A stretch of 64,000 nt of DNA. Source: Treponema sp. (GTDB lineage Bacteria > Spirochaetota > Spirochaetia > Treponematales > Treponemataceae). Every line of letters starts with the position of its first letter. The stretch's first letter is position 1. Below, one piece after another: positions 33,710 through 42,907 of the stretch. Position numbers and translations under genes: made by a program. The notes beneath the pieces were generated by a model, which saw only the letters and a list, made by a program, of their open reading frames with translations, was not told where the DNA came from and searched no databases. Where the stretch lies: positions 248,001 through 312,000 of the forward strand of contig JAGBGX010000009.1 in NCBI GenBank assembly GCA_017935745.1, read 5' to 3'.

Positions 33710-35164
33710 TTATATTCTTTTTGATTCTTTTATCTCGCGTATGAGAAGTTCAATGGTTGAATTCAAATTTTCATCAGTTTTAAGCTGGGAATCTATCAGG
33801 CTGTAGCTATGCATTATTGTAGAATGATCTTTTCCGCCGAATTCAGCCGCTATATCGTTAAAGGAGCTTTGTGTAAGGATACGGGAAAGATAGATTGCAA
33901 TATGGCGCGGATAAGCGATTTTTTTATTTCTTTTGATTCCTTTTATGTCGCTCATTGAAATATTGTAGTGGTTTGAGACTATTTTCTGTATTGAATCAAT
34001 GGAAAGAGAACCGTCAGAATAAATCCGTATGTTGTCACTCAGCAGTTTTTTTGCAATGTCAATGGTAAGACTTTTTTGAAGAAGCTCGGCGTATGCTATC
34101 ATTTTTTCAAGGCATGCTTTAAGCTCTCTTACGTTTGACTGTATATTTTTTGATATAAAGTCAATTACATCGTCAGGAACATGTTTCTGTTTTTCATCAA
34201 GCTTTTTCAGCAGAATGGCTCTCCGTGTTTCATAGCTTGGAATCTGAAGATCTGCTGTAGTTCCCATTGAAAAACGGGATTTCAGCCTATCTTCAATTCC
34301 GTTCAGCTGTGACAAAGGACGATCGCAGGTAAATACTATCTGGGCATGAGTTCTATACAGTTCCTCGAATGTATAAAACAGTTCCTCCTGTGTCTGAATT
34401 TTGTCCTGAAGAAAGTGGATGTCATCTAGGAGCAGCACATCGAGTTTTCTGTATTTGTTCTTGAATTTTTCAGATGTTCCTTCCCGTATAGAAAAGGTGA
34501 ATTCGTTCAGAAAATTTTCTGCGCTTATGTAGCAGATTTTTATATGGCTTTTTTCTTCAGGAGGATTATTATAAATATAGTTTCCTATTGACTGCATGAG
34601 ATGTGTTTTTCCAAGTCCGACGCCGCCGTAAATAAGCAGCGGATTGTATATTTTGCCTGGATTTTTTGCTGCTGCCAGCGAAACACTGTATGCAAATTCG
34701 CTGTTTTCTCCTTTTACAAACCGTTCAAATGTATAATCTTCACTTAGCTGCGGATGAATTTTAACTTCGGGTACAGAATTGTCTGTCATAGGTTGATACA
34801 AGGGTACAGATGAATCAGTTTTTTCTTGTAATTCAAAATCTGGATTTGTTTTTATGGTGTCAGATTCGGGTACAGATTGGCTCTTGGATACAGATGTTCT
34901 TTTTTTTACTATATATGAAAGGGAAACATGCTGTCCGCACAGTTCCGCTATTTTTGATTCAACAGAATGTATATAGCCTTTGTTTACCATGCTTATCCAC
35001 ATGAAATCGGAAGGAACAGATACAGTTATTTTTTCCATTGTGTCTTCCACATATTCCATATTAAACCAGAGCTTGAATTCAGACTCTAATCCTTTGGATT
35101 TGTATTCCTGATGAATTTGATTCAGGGCTTCGTTCCAGAAGGCAAGATAATTCTGTTCTTTCAT
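33710..35164 (-). CDS. dnaA: Chromosomal replication initiator protein DnaA
   Basis: 484 residues. Domain I (1-90) starts MKEQNYLAFWNEALNQI. Domain II (about 90-140) is a Ser/Pro/Asp-rich linker whose DNA holds three GGGTACAG octamers. Domain III is the AAA+ ATPase with Walker A GGVGLGKTHL, Walker B LLLDDIHFLQDK and a VRELKACLEKMIAYAEL sensor region. Domain IV ends with GGKDHSTIMHSYSLI, the box-binding signature. The frame begins with a TTG at 35203; I prefer the ATG at 35164, which gives the family N-terminus. The gene is divergent from gyrB. Confidence 0.96.
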   Translation of the reverse strand: MKEQNYLAFWNEALNQIHQEYKSKGLESEFKLWFNMEYVEDTMEKITVSVPSDFMWISMVNKGYIHSVESKIAELCGQHVSLSYIVKKRTSVSKSQSVPESDTIKTNPDFELQEKTDSSVPLYQPMTDNSVPEVKIHPQLSEDYTFERFVKGENSEFAYSVSLAAAKNPGKIYNPLLIYGGVGLGKTHLMQSIGNYIYNNPPEEKSHIKICYISAENFLNEFTFSIREGTSEKFKNKYRKLDVLLLDDIHFLQDKIQTQEELFYTFEELYRTHAQIVFTCDRPLSQLNGIEDRLKSRFSMGTTADLQIPSYETRRAILLKKLDEKQKHVPDDVIDFISKNIQSNVRELKACLEKMIAYAELLQKSLTIDIAKKLLSDNIRIYSDGSLSIDSIQKIVSNHYNISMSDIKGIKRNKKIAYPRHIAIYLSRILTQSSFNDIAAEFGGKDHSTIMHSYSLIDSQLKTDENLNSTIELLIREIKESKRI

Positions 35165-35264
35165 AATTCTCTGATTATACTCTGTCTTTACTTTTTTCTT
35201 CAATATGGATATACTGTTTTTTCAATTTGTTTCTATTTTACTTATAACGTATTCGGAGTTTTTG

Positions 35265-37190
35265 ATGTCTGAAGTAAATAGTCAGTATGGGGCAGGAAGC
35301 ATTCAAGTTTTAAAAGGTCTTGAAGCCGTAAGAAAGCGGCCTGGAATGTATATAGGTTCCACAGGGCCGAACGGGCTTCATCATCTTGTATATGAAGTTG
35401 TTGACAACAGCATAGATGAAGCTATGGCAGGATGCTGTACAAAAATCATAGTTGCCCTTGAAAAAGATGATATATGCCGGGTAGAAGATGACGGACGCGG
35501 AATTCCAGTTGATATACATCCTACGGAGCATATTTCGGCTCTTGAGCTTGTGCTGACAAGGCTTCATGCAGGCGGAAAATTTGACAAGTCCAACTATAAG
35601 GTTTCGGGAGGACTGCACGGAGTCGGCGTTTCCTGTGTGAATGCGCTTTCAGTCTGGATGGAAGCTTTTGTAAATGTCAACGGAAAAAGATACTGCCAGA
35701 AGTACGCTGAAGGAATTCCCAAGAGCAAGGTTGAATGCATTGGCGATACAGAGCTTCATGGAACGACAATCCGCTGGAAAGCAGATGCTTCAATTTTTAC
35801 AGAAACGACAACATATAATTTCGATGTGCTTGCCTCCAGATTGCGTGAGCTTGCCTTTTTAAATCCGGGAATAACTATCATATTCCGTGATGAGCGCCTT
35901 GAAACTCCTAAGGAAGCAGTTTTTGCGTTTGAAGGCGGAATAAAGCATTATGCGAGCTATCTGAACGAAGGAAAAAAAGTCATTCCTGAAGAGCCTGTAT
36001 ATATCAGCGGAGAAACGAATGAAGTCATAATTGAAGCGGCCTTGCAGTATAATGACGGCTATGCAGAAAACATCTGTTCGTATGTAAACGACATCAATAC
36101 AAGAGAAGGCGGAACTCATCTTGACGGATTCAAGATTGCGCTCACTGTTGTGCTCAACAAATTTCTTGAAAAGAACGAAAAGCTTCTGAAAAAGCTTGAT
36201 AAGGATGAAAAGCTTACTGGAGATGATGTAAGAGCCGGACTTACTGCTGTTCTTTCTGTGAAAGTTCCTGAGCCTCAGTTTGAAGGGCAGACAAAGACAA
36301 AGCTCGGAAATTCAGAGGTAAGGGGATATGTTGATTCGCTTATAAAAGAAAAAATGACCTTGTACTGCGAGCAGAATCCGCAGATTACAAATCTGATTCT
36401 GGAAAAAGCAGTAGGGGAAGCTTCCGCGCGTATTGCTGCCAGAAAGGCAAAAGACAGCGCCCGCAGAAAAAACAGCATAGACAGCTTCGGGCTTCCGGGA
36501 AAGCTGAGCGACTGCTCTTCTAAAAATGCGGCGGAATGTGAAGTGTACATAGTTGAGGGAGATTCTGCGGGAGGCTCTGCAAAGAAGGGAAGGGACGCAA
36601 AAACGCAGGCCATTCTTCCGCTGTGGGGAAAAATGCTCAATGTTGAAAAAGTCCGCGCGGACAAAGTAATGAGCAACGAAAAACTTCAGCCGGTCATTGC
36701 TTCCCTTGGAACAGGATTTGGAAAAGATTTCAACATAGAAAAACTGCGCTACCACAAGATTATCATAATGGCTGATGCTGATGTTGACGGAAGCCATATA
36801 CGCACGCTGCTTCTGACATTTTTCTTCAGGTATATGCCGCAGCTTATTGAAAACGGATATGTATATCTTGCCATGCCGCCGCTATTTAAAATTGAAATCG
36901 GAAAGCAGAAGACGTATGTGTATTCTGATGAAGAGCGCGATGCGGAGCTTGAAAAGCTTGGCGACAAGCGTGAGAAGGCTGATGTGCAGCGGTATAAGGG
37001 ACTGGGAGAAATGGACGGAAATCAGCTGTGGGATACGACAATGAATCCCGAGACACGGAGAATGAAAGTTGTCACCATTCCAGATGCAGTTGCTGCGGAC
37101 AGAATTTTCTCTATCTGCATGGGCGAGGAAGTAGAGCCCCGCAGAAAATTCATTGAAGAAAATGCAGTGTATGCAAATCTGGATGTGTAG
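35265..37190 (+). CDS. gyrB: DNA gyrase subunit B
   Basis: 641 residues, the short type without the E. coli insertion. It supplies the ATPase for negative supercoiling. The GHKL fold has EVVDNSIDEAMAGCC and DDGRGIPVDIHPTEH, with VSGGLHGVGVSCVNALS; the TOPRIM domain has IVEGDSAGGSAKKGRDAKTQ and IIMADADVDGSHI. The ATG at 35265, with CGGAG at six bases, gives MSEVNSQYGAGSIQVL; the frame upstream to 35205 is ignored. gyrA follows after nine bases. Confidence 0.97.
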   Translation: MSEVNSQYGAGSIQVLKGLEAVRKRPGMYIGSTGPNGLHHLVYEVVDNSIDEAMAGCCTKIIVALEKDDICRVEDDGRGIPVDIHPTEHISALELVLTRLHAGGKFDKSNYKVSGGLHGVGVSCVNALSVWMEAFVNVNGKRYCQKYAEGIPKSKVECIGDTELHGTTIRWKADASIFTETTTYNFDVLASRLRELAFLNPGITIIFRDERLETPKEAVFAFEGGIKHYASYLNEGKKVIPEEPVYISGETNEVIIEAALQYNDGYAENICSYVNDINTREGGTHLDGFKIALTVVLNKFLEKNEKLLKKLDKDEKLTGDDVRAGLTAVLSVKVPEPQFEGQTKTKLGNSEVRGYVDSLIKEKMTLYCEQNPQITNLILEKAVGEASARIAARKAKDSARRKNSIDSFGLPGKLSDCSSKNAAECEVYIVEGDSAGGSAKKGRDAKTQAILPLWGKMLNVEKVRADKVMSNEKLQPVIASLGTGFGKDFNIEKLRYHKIIIMADADVDGSHIRTLLLTFFFRYMPQLIENGYVYLAMPPLFKIEIGKQKTYVYSDEERDAELEKLGDKREKADVQRYKGLGEMDGNQLWDTTMNPETRRMKVVTIPDAVAADRIFSICMGEEVEPRRKFIEENAVYANLDV

Positions 37191-37199
37191 GAATAAAAA

Positions 37200-39671
37200 A
37201 TGGAAAATACAGAAATCACAGAAAAAAAAGGTCTGATTCAGATTCCGATTGAAGATGAAGTAAAGCAGGCTTTTATAGATTATTCAATGTCTGTCATTGT
37301 CAGCCGTGCGCTTCCAGATGCCAGGGACGGACTTAAGCCCGTTCACAGGCGCATCATTTATTCCATGGAGGAAAACCATCTTTCCGCCGGCGGAAAGACA
37401 AAAAAGTGCGCCACGATTGTCGGAGATGTTCTTGGAAAGTACCATCCTCACGGAGATGCTTCTGTCTATGATGCTCTCGTGCGCTTAGGGCAGGACTTCA
37501 GCCAGAGATACATTGTTGTTCATCCGGGCGGAAATTTCGGTACAATTGCCGGGGATCCTCCGGCCGCATACCGTTACACTGAAGCAAAAATGACAAAAAT
37601 TGCCGAAGAAATGGTGGAAGATATCGGCAAAGACACTGTCGATATGGTTCCGAACTTTGATGACACAAGACAGGAGCCTGCTGTTCTTCCATCAAAGTTT
37701 CCGTTCCTTCTGTGCAACGGCTCAATGGGAATTGCAGTCGGAATGGCAACCAATATGCCTCCCCATAATTTGCGTGAAGTAGCGTCAGCAATCAGCGCAT
37801 ATATAGACAACAAGGATATCGGGATTGACGGACTGATTTCGCATATAAAGGGACCGGATTTTCCTACCGGCGGCATTATCTTTGGACGTCAGGGAATTGC
37901 TGATGCGTACAAGACAGGACGCGGAAAAATTCTTGTGCGCGGAAGGTTCACTATTGAAGTGAGCAAGACCGGGCTTGAATCGATTGTGTTTACGGAAGTT
38001 CCTTACGGAATCAATACGCGCACACTGTGTGAAAAAATCGGCGAGCTTGCCCGCAATAAAGTCATAGACGGAATCAGCGCCATAAATGATGAGTCATCCG
38101 ACAGAAACGGAATGAGAATTGTCATTCACTTGAAGAGAGGAACAATTGCAAAGGTTGTCATAAATCAGCTCTTTGCCAAGACAGCCTTGCAGCAAAGCTT
38201 CGGCGTTATAAATCTTGCGCTTGTAAAAGGCCGTCCTCAGATTTTAAGTTTGAAGCAGCTGATACAGTGCTTTGTGGATCACCGTGATGAAGTCATTACA
38301 AGGCGGGTTACATTTGACTTGAACAAAGCCCGCGCCCGCGAGCATATTCTTGAAGCGCTGATTACAGCTGTTGATGCTATTGATGAAGTTATCAGGATAA
38401 TCCGGGGAAGCCGTGATGAGCCGGAAGCAAAGGCAAAGCTCATGCAGCGGTTCGGTTTTGATGAAATTCAGGCAGAAGCGATTGTTGAAATGAGGCTTGG
38501 CCGCCTTACGAATTTACGCATAGATGAGCTTCGCAAGGAAATGGAGGAAGTAAAAGCTTTTATCGCGCACTGCGAAGATCTTCTTTCTCATCATGAAAAA
38601 ATTCTTGCTATTATAAAGACAGAAACGAATGAACTTGCTGAAAAGTACGGCGATGAGCGCAAAACGGATATTGTAGCTGGAGAAGTTGAATCCATAAATG
38701 TGGAAGACATGATAAAAGAAGAAGATATGGTCATACTGATTTCCAAGCTCGGATATATCAAGCGCATTTCCGTAAGCCAGTATAAAAGCCAGGGCAGGGG
38801 AGGAAAGGGTACAGTTTCTGCCAAGCTTGTTGAAGAAGACTACATAAACCAGATGTTTGTTGCTTCCACGCATGATTACCTTATGTTTATTACAACTGAA
38901 GGAAAAGCGTACTGGATAAAAGTCCATGAAATTCCTGAAGCTTCAAAGACAAGCCGTGGTTCCCATGTAAAAAGCCTTCTTGCCGTAAGTGCGAATGAGG
39001 ACATCACTGCGATTGTGAGCCTTAAGGAATTCTCTGAAAATGAATACCTGTTTATGGCAACAGCGAACGGCGTTGTAAAGAAAACATCTACAAGCGATTT
39101 CAGGAATGCAAAGTCGCGCGGAATGCAGGCTGTCAGGCTTGATGATGGAGACACGCTGGTAAGTGCAATTCTTTCTTCAGGAACAGATGAAGTTCTCCTT
39201 GTAAGCCGCCGCGGACAGGCTCTTAGGATTACGGAAGGCGATGTGCGTCCGATGGGCCGGTCAAGCAGAGGAGTGGCAGGACTTAAGCTTTCTGAAGGAG
39301 ATGAGCTTTGCTCCGCAATCAGAATTTACACAGAGTTTGATTCAAAGATTCTTGTCATAACAGAAAAGGGAATTGGAAAGCGTGTGGATGCAGCTGAATT
39401 CAATGCCCACGGACGCGGAACAGGCGGACAGAAAATTTTCGGCAATGTTGATGATAAGGGCGAAATTATCGGTGCGCTCTGTGTGCGTGACAGCGACAGC
39501 ATAATGTGCATAACAAGTCAGGGAACATCTGTCCGTGTAGAGGCTAAAGACATAACAGTGCAGGGCAGAGGTGCGAGCGGAATCAAAGTTGTTTCGATAA
39601 CAGATCCTGACTATGTTGTTGGTGTAGACAGAATTGCAAATGAGGATGATGAAAAAAGCAAGCAGCTGTAA
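37200..39671 (+). CDS. gyrA: DNA gyrase subunit A
   Basis: 823 residues. It cuts and rejoins DNA; the catalytic tyrosine is Tyr126 in AAYRYTEAKM. The quinolone region reads HPHGDASVYDALVRLGQDF: Ala87 stands where E. coli has Ser83, and Asp91 where it has Asp87. A C-terminal beta-pinwheel (from about residue 500) includes GYIKRISVSQYKSQGRGGKG, the GyrA box (Q-x-R-G-G-K-G). Thus it is a true gyrase A, not ParC. AGGA lies before the ATG. It is co-transcribed with gyrB. Confidence 0.97.
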   Translation: MENTEITEKKGLIQIPIEDEVKQAFIDYSMSVIVSRALPDARDGLKPVHRRIIYSMEENHLSAGGKTKKCATIVGDVLGKYHPHGDASVYDALVRLGQDFSQRYIVVHPGGNFGTIAGDPPAAYRYTEAKMTKIAEEMVEDIGKDTVDMVPNFDDTRQEPAVLPSKFPFLLCNGSMGIAVGMATNMPPHNLREVASAISAYIDNKDIGIDGLISHIKGPDFPTGGIIFGRQGIADAYKTGRGKILVRGRFTIEVSKTGLESIVFTEVPYGINTRTLCEKIGELARNKVIDGISAINDESSDRNGMRIVIHLKRGTIAKVVINQLFAKTALQQSFGVINLALVKGRPQILSLKQLIQCFVDHRDEVITRRVTFDLNKARAREHILEALITAVDAIDEVIRIIRGSRDEPEAKAKLMQRFGFDEIQAEAIVEMRLGRLTNLRIDELRKEMEEVKAFIAHCEDLLSHHEKILAIIKTETNELAEKYGDERKTDIVAGEVESINVEDMIKEEDMVILISKLGYIKRISVSQYKSQGRGGKGTVSAKLVEEDYINQMFVASTHDYLMFITTEGKAYWIKVHEIPEASKTSRGSHVKSLLAVSANEDITAIVSLKEFSENEYLFMATANGVVKKTSTSDFRNAKSRGMQAVRLDDGDTLVSAILSSGTDEVLLVSRRGQALRITEGDVRPMGRSSRGVAGLKLSEGDELCSAIRIYTEFDSKILVITEKGIGKRVDAAEFNAHGRGTGGQKIFGNVDDKGEIIGALCVRDSDSIMCITSQGTSVRVEAKDITVQGRGASGIKVVSITDPDYVVGVDRIANEDDEKSKQL

Positions 39672-40087
39672 CGTGTAAGACAGCGGCAGTAAAAATTCTG
39701 ACGAAAAGAAGTAAGTTTGTTATATAACATATATTATATTATTTTTTTCTCTTTCCTTATACTTTCGTATTACTTTTTCAGTTACGTGTTTAGAATCTGA
39801 TAAGCTTTTAGCCGATATAATAAAATACTTTTAAGTATTCTTTTTTTCAAATATATTTTTAAAAATGAAGTTTCTGGAAGTTTCCTTATGAAAAAATTTC
39901 CTCAGTTTTTCCACAAGATGTCATGATATGTGAAAAAAAATATGGATGCTGTATTTTTATATATTGCAAGAAATTACTGAATTTCAGATATAAATTTGAA
40001 AAAAATATGAAAATAAATCCATATCTTTTCCACAGGAATGTTTAATATGTTTCACGTGAAACATAAATGCATTTTGAATTTATGCTG
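39672..40087. other. gyrA-argA intergenic region: AT-rich, DnaA-like boxes, parS
   Basis: 416 bases without a gene, between convergent stops. It holds a TTATATAACATATATTATAT-like tract near 39718-39742; TTTTCCACA at 39907-39915, TGTGAAAAA at 39929-39937 and TTTTCCACA at 40026-40034; and an exact parS at 40048-40063. It looks like a third part of the origin region, not a spacer. Confidence 0.6.
40048..40063. promoter_or_regulatory. parS, ParB-binding site 1
   Basis: TGTTTCACGTGAAACA, an exact match to the palindromic parS consensus known from Bacillus and many other bacteria. It lies 25 bases before the argA stop. Confidence 0.92.
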
Positions 40088-41509
40088 CTATTCTGAAAGT
40101 CTGAGAACTTTTGAACCTCGGGCAGGATTCCATATTTTTTTTCTTTCTTCTGGAAGTGAAGATATATCAGAATTTTTGAATCCGAGATTTTCAAACCAGT
40201 CGGCAGTTTTTGTAGTCAGTAAGAAAATTCCTGTGGCATTTTTCTTTTTTGCGCGTTTCACGAGAAATGATACCATTTTTGGACCTATGCCCATGTGGGA
40301 ACAAATGCTGTCTACTGCAACTCCTGCAATTTCCATTTGTCCGTCTGTATAGGGGACAAGAGATGCGCATGCCCGGATTGCTCCGTCAAGCTCATAGACA
40401 ATGAAATTTTCAAATTGCGCTGAAAGAGATTCATTTGTCCGCGGAAGGAGAATTCCTTTTTCAATAAACGGCTGCATGATATTCAGTACAGCTGGAATAT
40501 CTTCCCTGGTCATATTCCGTATTTTGCCGTAATTGCTGCTGTAAATCATTGTTCCAGAGCCAAGGTTACTGAATATTTCACAAGGAATACTTCCATCAAG
40601 AGAACCGTTTAATATATGAATGCGGCTGACTCCTTCCTTGCATGCTTCTCTTGCTTTTTGAAGCAGCAAAATGATTTTTTTTTGCAAACCAGTTTTTTCT
40701 GATGTTTCACGTGAAACATAATTTGTTTCTGATGAAACTACCGAACGTTCGGTAGAATTTATTGAATTTTCAGAGGAATTTACCGACAGTTCGTTTGTTT
40801 TTATAAAAAGCTCAAGTTCTTCAAGGTTAAGGGCAGGAACAGTTCCATCTGGAGAAAGGGCAATGGATTCTGGTATGGAAAACAGATTGCTGTTTATTTC
40901 AGCTCCGGGCACAAGAAAAAACAGCTTGTCTGCCTGAAGCTGGATTGCGATTTGCTGTGAAAGTTCTATTGAAGAAATATTGTAGGGCTTTCCGGCTGCG
41001 CTCCAGCCTATGCAGGGAAAAATGGGAATAAAGCCGCTGTCAAGAACCGTCTTTATAGCTTCTATTTGCAGCTTGTCTATTTCGCCGCTTGTGCCATAAT
41101 AGAATCCGTCTATAACTCCTTTTCCGCGGGCGCGCACCCAGTTGCCGATTACCGCTGTTTTTCCTTCTCCGGCAAAAGCAGTCATAATCTGGTTCGACAC
41201 GTCAAAGGCTGCCATTTTTATCAGCGGCATTGCTTCTGGCTCTGTAATCCGGCAATTGTCATGAATTGTCCATGAAATGCCTGCTTCAGATAGAATTTCG
41301 CTGATCCGCCTGCTTGCGCCCGGAACTAAAACTACTTTAAAGCCTGCCTCGTGAACAAGGCAGATGTCTTTTATATGATTTGGAAAAAGAGGACTGTCAA
41401 GAAGGCTGTCGTCCAGATAAATCAGTATAAGGGCATTTTTAAATTTCTTGATGTATCTGATTACATCGCGGATTTGTTCTGCTTTTTTATGAATTGCAAA
41501 TTCTTCCAT
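40088..41509 (-). CDS. argA: Amino-acid N-acetyltransferase (N-acetylglutamate synthase)
   Basis: 473 residues. An amino-acid-kinase domain (about 1-235: KVVLVPGASRRISEIL, GNWVRARGKGVIDGFYYG, FIPIFPCIGWSAAGKPYNI) joined to a C-terminal GNAT domain (about 320-473: MEIAGVAVDSICSHMGIGPKMV, ADWFENLGFKNSDISSLP, PARGSKVL). This is the classical ArgA layout; it makes N-acetylglutamate, the first step to arginine, usually inhibited by arginine. Between the domains, residues about 240-275 are an unusual Ser/Asn/Glu-rich linker whose DNA includes a second parS and another palindrome. The promoter geometry (TTGACA, -10 seven bases before the ATG) suggests a leaderless mRNA. Confidence 0.92.
   Translation of the reverse strand: MEEFAIHKKAEQIRDVIRYIKKFKNALILIYLDDSLLDSPLFPNHIKDICLVHEAGFKVVLVPGASRRISEILSEAGISWTIHDNCRITEPEAMPLIKMAAFDVSNQIMTAFAGEGKTAVIGNWVRARGKGVIDGFYYGTSGEIDKLQIEAIKTVLDSGFIPIFPCIGWSAAGKPYNISSIELSQQIAIQLQADKLFFLVPGAEINSNLFSIPESIALSPDGTVPALNLEELELFIKTNELSVNSSENSINSTERSVVSSETNYVSRETSEKTGLQKKIILLLQKAREACKEGVSRIHILNGSLDGSIPCEIFSNLGSGTMIYSSNYGKIRNMTREDIPAVLNIMQPFIEKGILLPRTNESLSAQFENFIVYELDGAIRACASLVPYTDGQMEIAGVAVDSICSHMGIGPKMVSFLVKRAKKKNATGIFLLTTKTADWFENLGFKNSDISSLPEERKKIWNPARGSKVLRLSE
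40703..40718. promoter_or_regulatory. parS, ParB-binding site 2, inside argA
   Basis: TGTTTCACGTGAAACA, the exact parS 16-mer, 655 bases from site 1. It is in the argA coding frame, where it reads (minus strand) as part of NYVSRETS in the interdomain linker. Confidence 0.9.
40737..40754. repeat. Perfect palindrome CTACCGAACGTTCGGTAG in the argA linker
   Basis: An 18-base perfect palindrome lying 19 bases from parS 2, still in the coding frame. A related TACCG-x3-GTTCGTTT sequence occurs at about 40784-40799 and at 181-196. Confidence 0.75.
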
Positions 41510-41516
41510 AAATCAA

Positions 41517-41545
41517 AGTATTGCGAAGTAAAGAAAAAGTGTCAA
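41517..41545 (-). promoter_or_regulatory. Promoter of argA (leaderless geometry)
   Basis: Minus strand: TTGACA (41540-41545), 17-base spacer, AATACT (41517-41522), seven bases, ATG at 41509. Confidence 0.65.
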
Positions 41546-41606
41546 TTCCTGTGCAGGCTGCTTTCATATAACCGTTTTCATATAATTTTTGCATGGAAGA
41601 GATTTT

Positions 41607-41640
41607 TTGCCTAGACAGAGATACTGTAATATGATATAAT
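41607..41640 (+). promoter_or_regulatory. Promoter of tRNA-Val
   Basis: TTGCCT (41607-41612), 17-base spacer, TATGAT (41630-41635), overlapped by TATAAT (41635-41640). Confidence 0.6.
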
Positions 41641-41651
41641 AAAAAAATTAA

Positions 41652-41725
41652 GGGTTCTTAGCTCAGCTGGTACGAGCGTCTGGTTTACACCCAGAATGTC
41701 GGGGGTTCGATCCCCTCAGAGCCCA
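41652..41725 (+). tRNA. tRNA-Val, anticodon TAC
   Basis: 74 bases forming a cloverleaf. Acceptor GGGTTCT pairs with AGAGCCC; anticodon stem TCTGG/CCAGA encloses TTTACAC, anticodon TAC; T arm GGGGG-TTCGATC-CCCTC. The 3' CCA is not encoded. Confidence 0.94.
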
Positions 41726-41727
41726 GA

Positions 41728-41757
41728 AAGACTTCATGGCTGCATGAGGTCTTTTTT
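41728..41757 (+). terminator. Terminator after tRNA-Val
   Basis: AAGACTTCAT (41728-41737) pairs with ATGAGGTCTT (41744-41753) with one G-T pair, followed by T6. Confidence 0.85.
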
Positions 41758-41772
41758 GTTTACAGGTAAATC

Positions 41773-42400
41773 ATGAAATCAATGACAATTCTGTATGAAG
41801 TGAAAAACGGTTTGTATGTGAACCTTACGAACAAATGCAACTGTTCCTGCGTGTTTTGCATTAGAAAAAATGATGACTGCGTTTATGAAGAAACAGAGCC
41901 GCTGTGGCTGGAACATGAGCCTGATTTTGAAGAAGTGCGGTCTGCCCTTGAAAAGCGGGACTTGTCAGCATACAGCGAAGTTGTTTTCTGCGGATATGGC
42001 GAGCCGACCTGCGCGCTTGAAGTGCTTTTGCAAACTGCCAGATATATAAAGCAGAATTATACTGTTCCTGTGAGACTGAATACAAACGGGCTTGGAAATT
42101 TGTATAATAAGAAAAGCATTGAGCCACTTCTTGACGGAATTGTGGATGTTGTTTCTGTAAGCCTGAATGCTCCTGAAAAGGAATTGTACAACAAGATTGT
42201 GAATCCTTTATATAAGGAAGCCGCTTTTGATGAAATGCTGAAATTTGCAAAAAACTGTACGCGCTATGTGAAAAGCATTGTGCTTACAACAGTCAGCTCT
42301 GTAATTTCTAAGGAAGAAGAAGCGATGTGCCGCCAGCTGTGCAAGCAGCCTTGGTGTTGTGTATAGAATCAGGGAATATTCAGCTCCGGGGAAGAAATGA
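41773..42400 (+). pseudogene. TatD-linked-type radical SAM protein, frameshifted near its 3' end
   Basis: The open frame (41773-42366) gives 197 residues. CNCSCVFC near residue 20 is the C-x3-C-x2-C cluster that holds the 4Fe-4S of radical SAM enzymes; VVFCGYGEPTCALEVLL and RLNTNGLGNLYN are typical of the small TatD-linked radical SAM family (TIGR04038 from memory). The frame ends oddly with CKQPWCCV. Dropping one C at 42349-42350 restores LGVVYRIREYSAPGKK and a TGA at 42398-42400, which overlaps the Nudix ATG at 42397 by four bases. So a one-base insertion or a sequence error seems to break the last 17 codons. Substrate unknown. Confidence 0.7.
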
Positions 42401-42855
42401 AAAGTCCGCTGACAACGCTCTGCTATATTGAAAAAGACGGCTGTTATCTGCTGCTCCATCGGATTTCCAAAAAAAATGATATAAACCGCGACAAATGGAT
42501 TGGAGTTGGCGGCCATTTTGAATCAGGTGAAAGCCCGGAAGACTGCCTTTTGCGCGAAGTAAAGGAAGAAACTGGGCTTGTGCTGCATTCGTTCCGGCTC
42601 CGCGGGATTGTTACATTTCTTTCAGATGATGATCCTGCTGAGTATATGTTCCTGTATACGAGCAGTGATTTTTCTGGAGAGCTGGCACAGTGTGATGAAG
42701 GTCAGCTCGAATGGGTAAAAAAAGGAGACTTTAGGAATCTTGAGCATTGGGAAGGCGACTTGATTTTTTTGGATTTGATTGAAAAGAATGCGCCGTTTTT
42801 TTCGCTTAAGCTTGTATATAGAAACAAAAAGCTCATCAGCTGGACGATGTTCTGA
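42397..42855 (+). CDS. Nudix hydrolase (MutT-like)
   Basis: 152 residues. The Nudix box is complete: GGHFESGESPEDCLLREVKEET-type pattern G-x5-E-x7-R-E-V-x-E-E at about residues 36-58. MutT-type members hydrolyse 8-oxo-dGTP or other nucleoside diphosphate derivatives; the N-terminus TLCYIEKDGCYLLLHR and the C-terminal WVKKGDFRNLEHWEGD fit the 8-oxo-dGTP diphosphatase subgroup, though the substrate is uncertain. The ATG overlaps the restored stop of the radical SAM gene, so the two were co-translated. Confidence 0.9.
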   Translation: MKSPLTTLCYIEKDGCYLLLHRISKKNDINRDKWIGVGGHFESGESPEDCLLREVKEETGLVLHSFRLRGIVTFLSDDDPAEYMFLYTSSDFSGELAQCDEGQLEWVKKGDFRNLEHWEGDLIFLDLIEKNAPFFSLKLVYRNKKLISWTMF

Positions 42856-42867
42856 CAGCGCGGGCAA

Positions 42868-42902
42868 TTCCGCGGGGTCTGGACTGAGCAGATCCCGCGG
42901 AA
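42868..42902. terminator. Bidirectional terminator hairpin
   Basis: TTCCGCGGGGTCTG (42868-42881) pairs with CAGATCCCGCGGAA (42889-42902), 14 bp with one G-T, between convergent genes. Confidence 0.8.
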
Positions 42903-42907
42903 AAAGC

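Noticed and set aside
40255-40267. A third parS-like sequence GTTTCACGAGAAA within argA
   Set aside because: Four mismatches to the 16-mer including the outer bases; probably coding chance.
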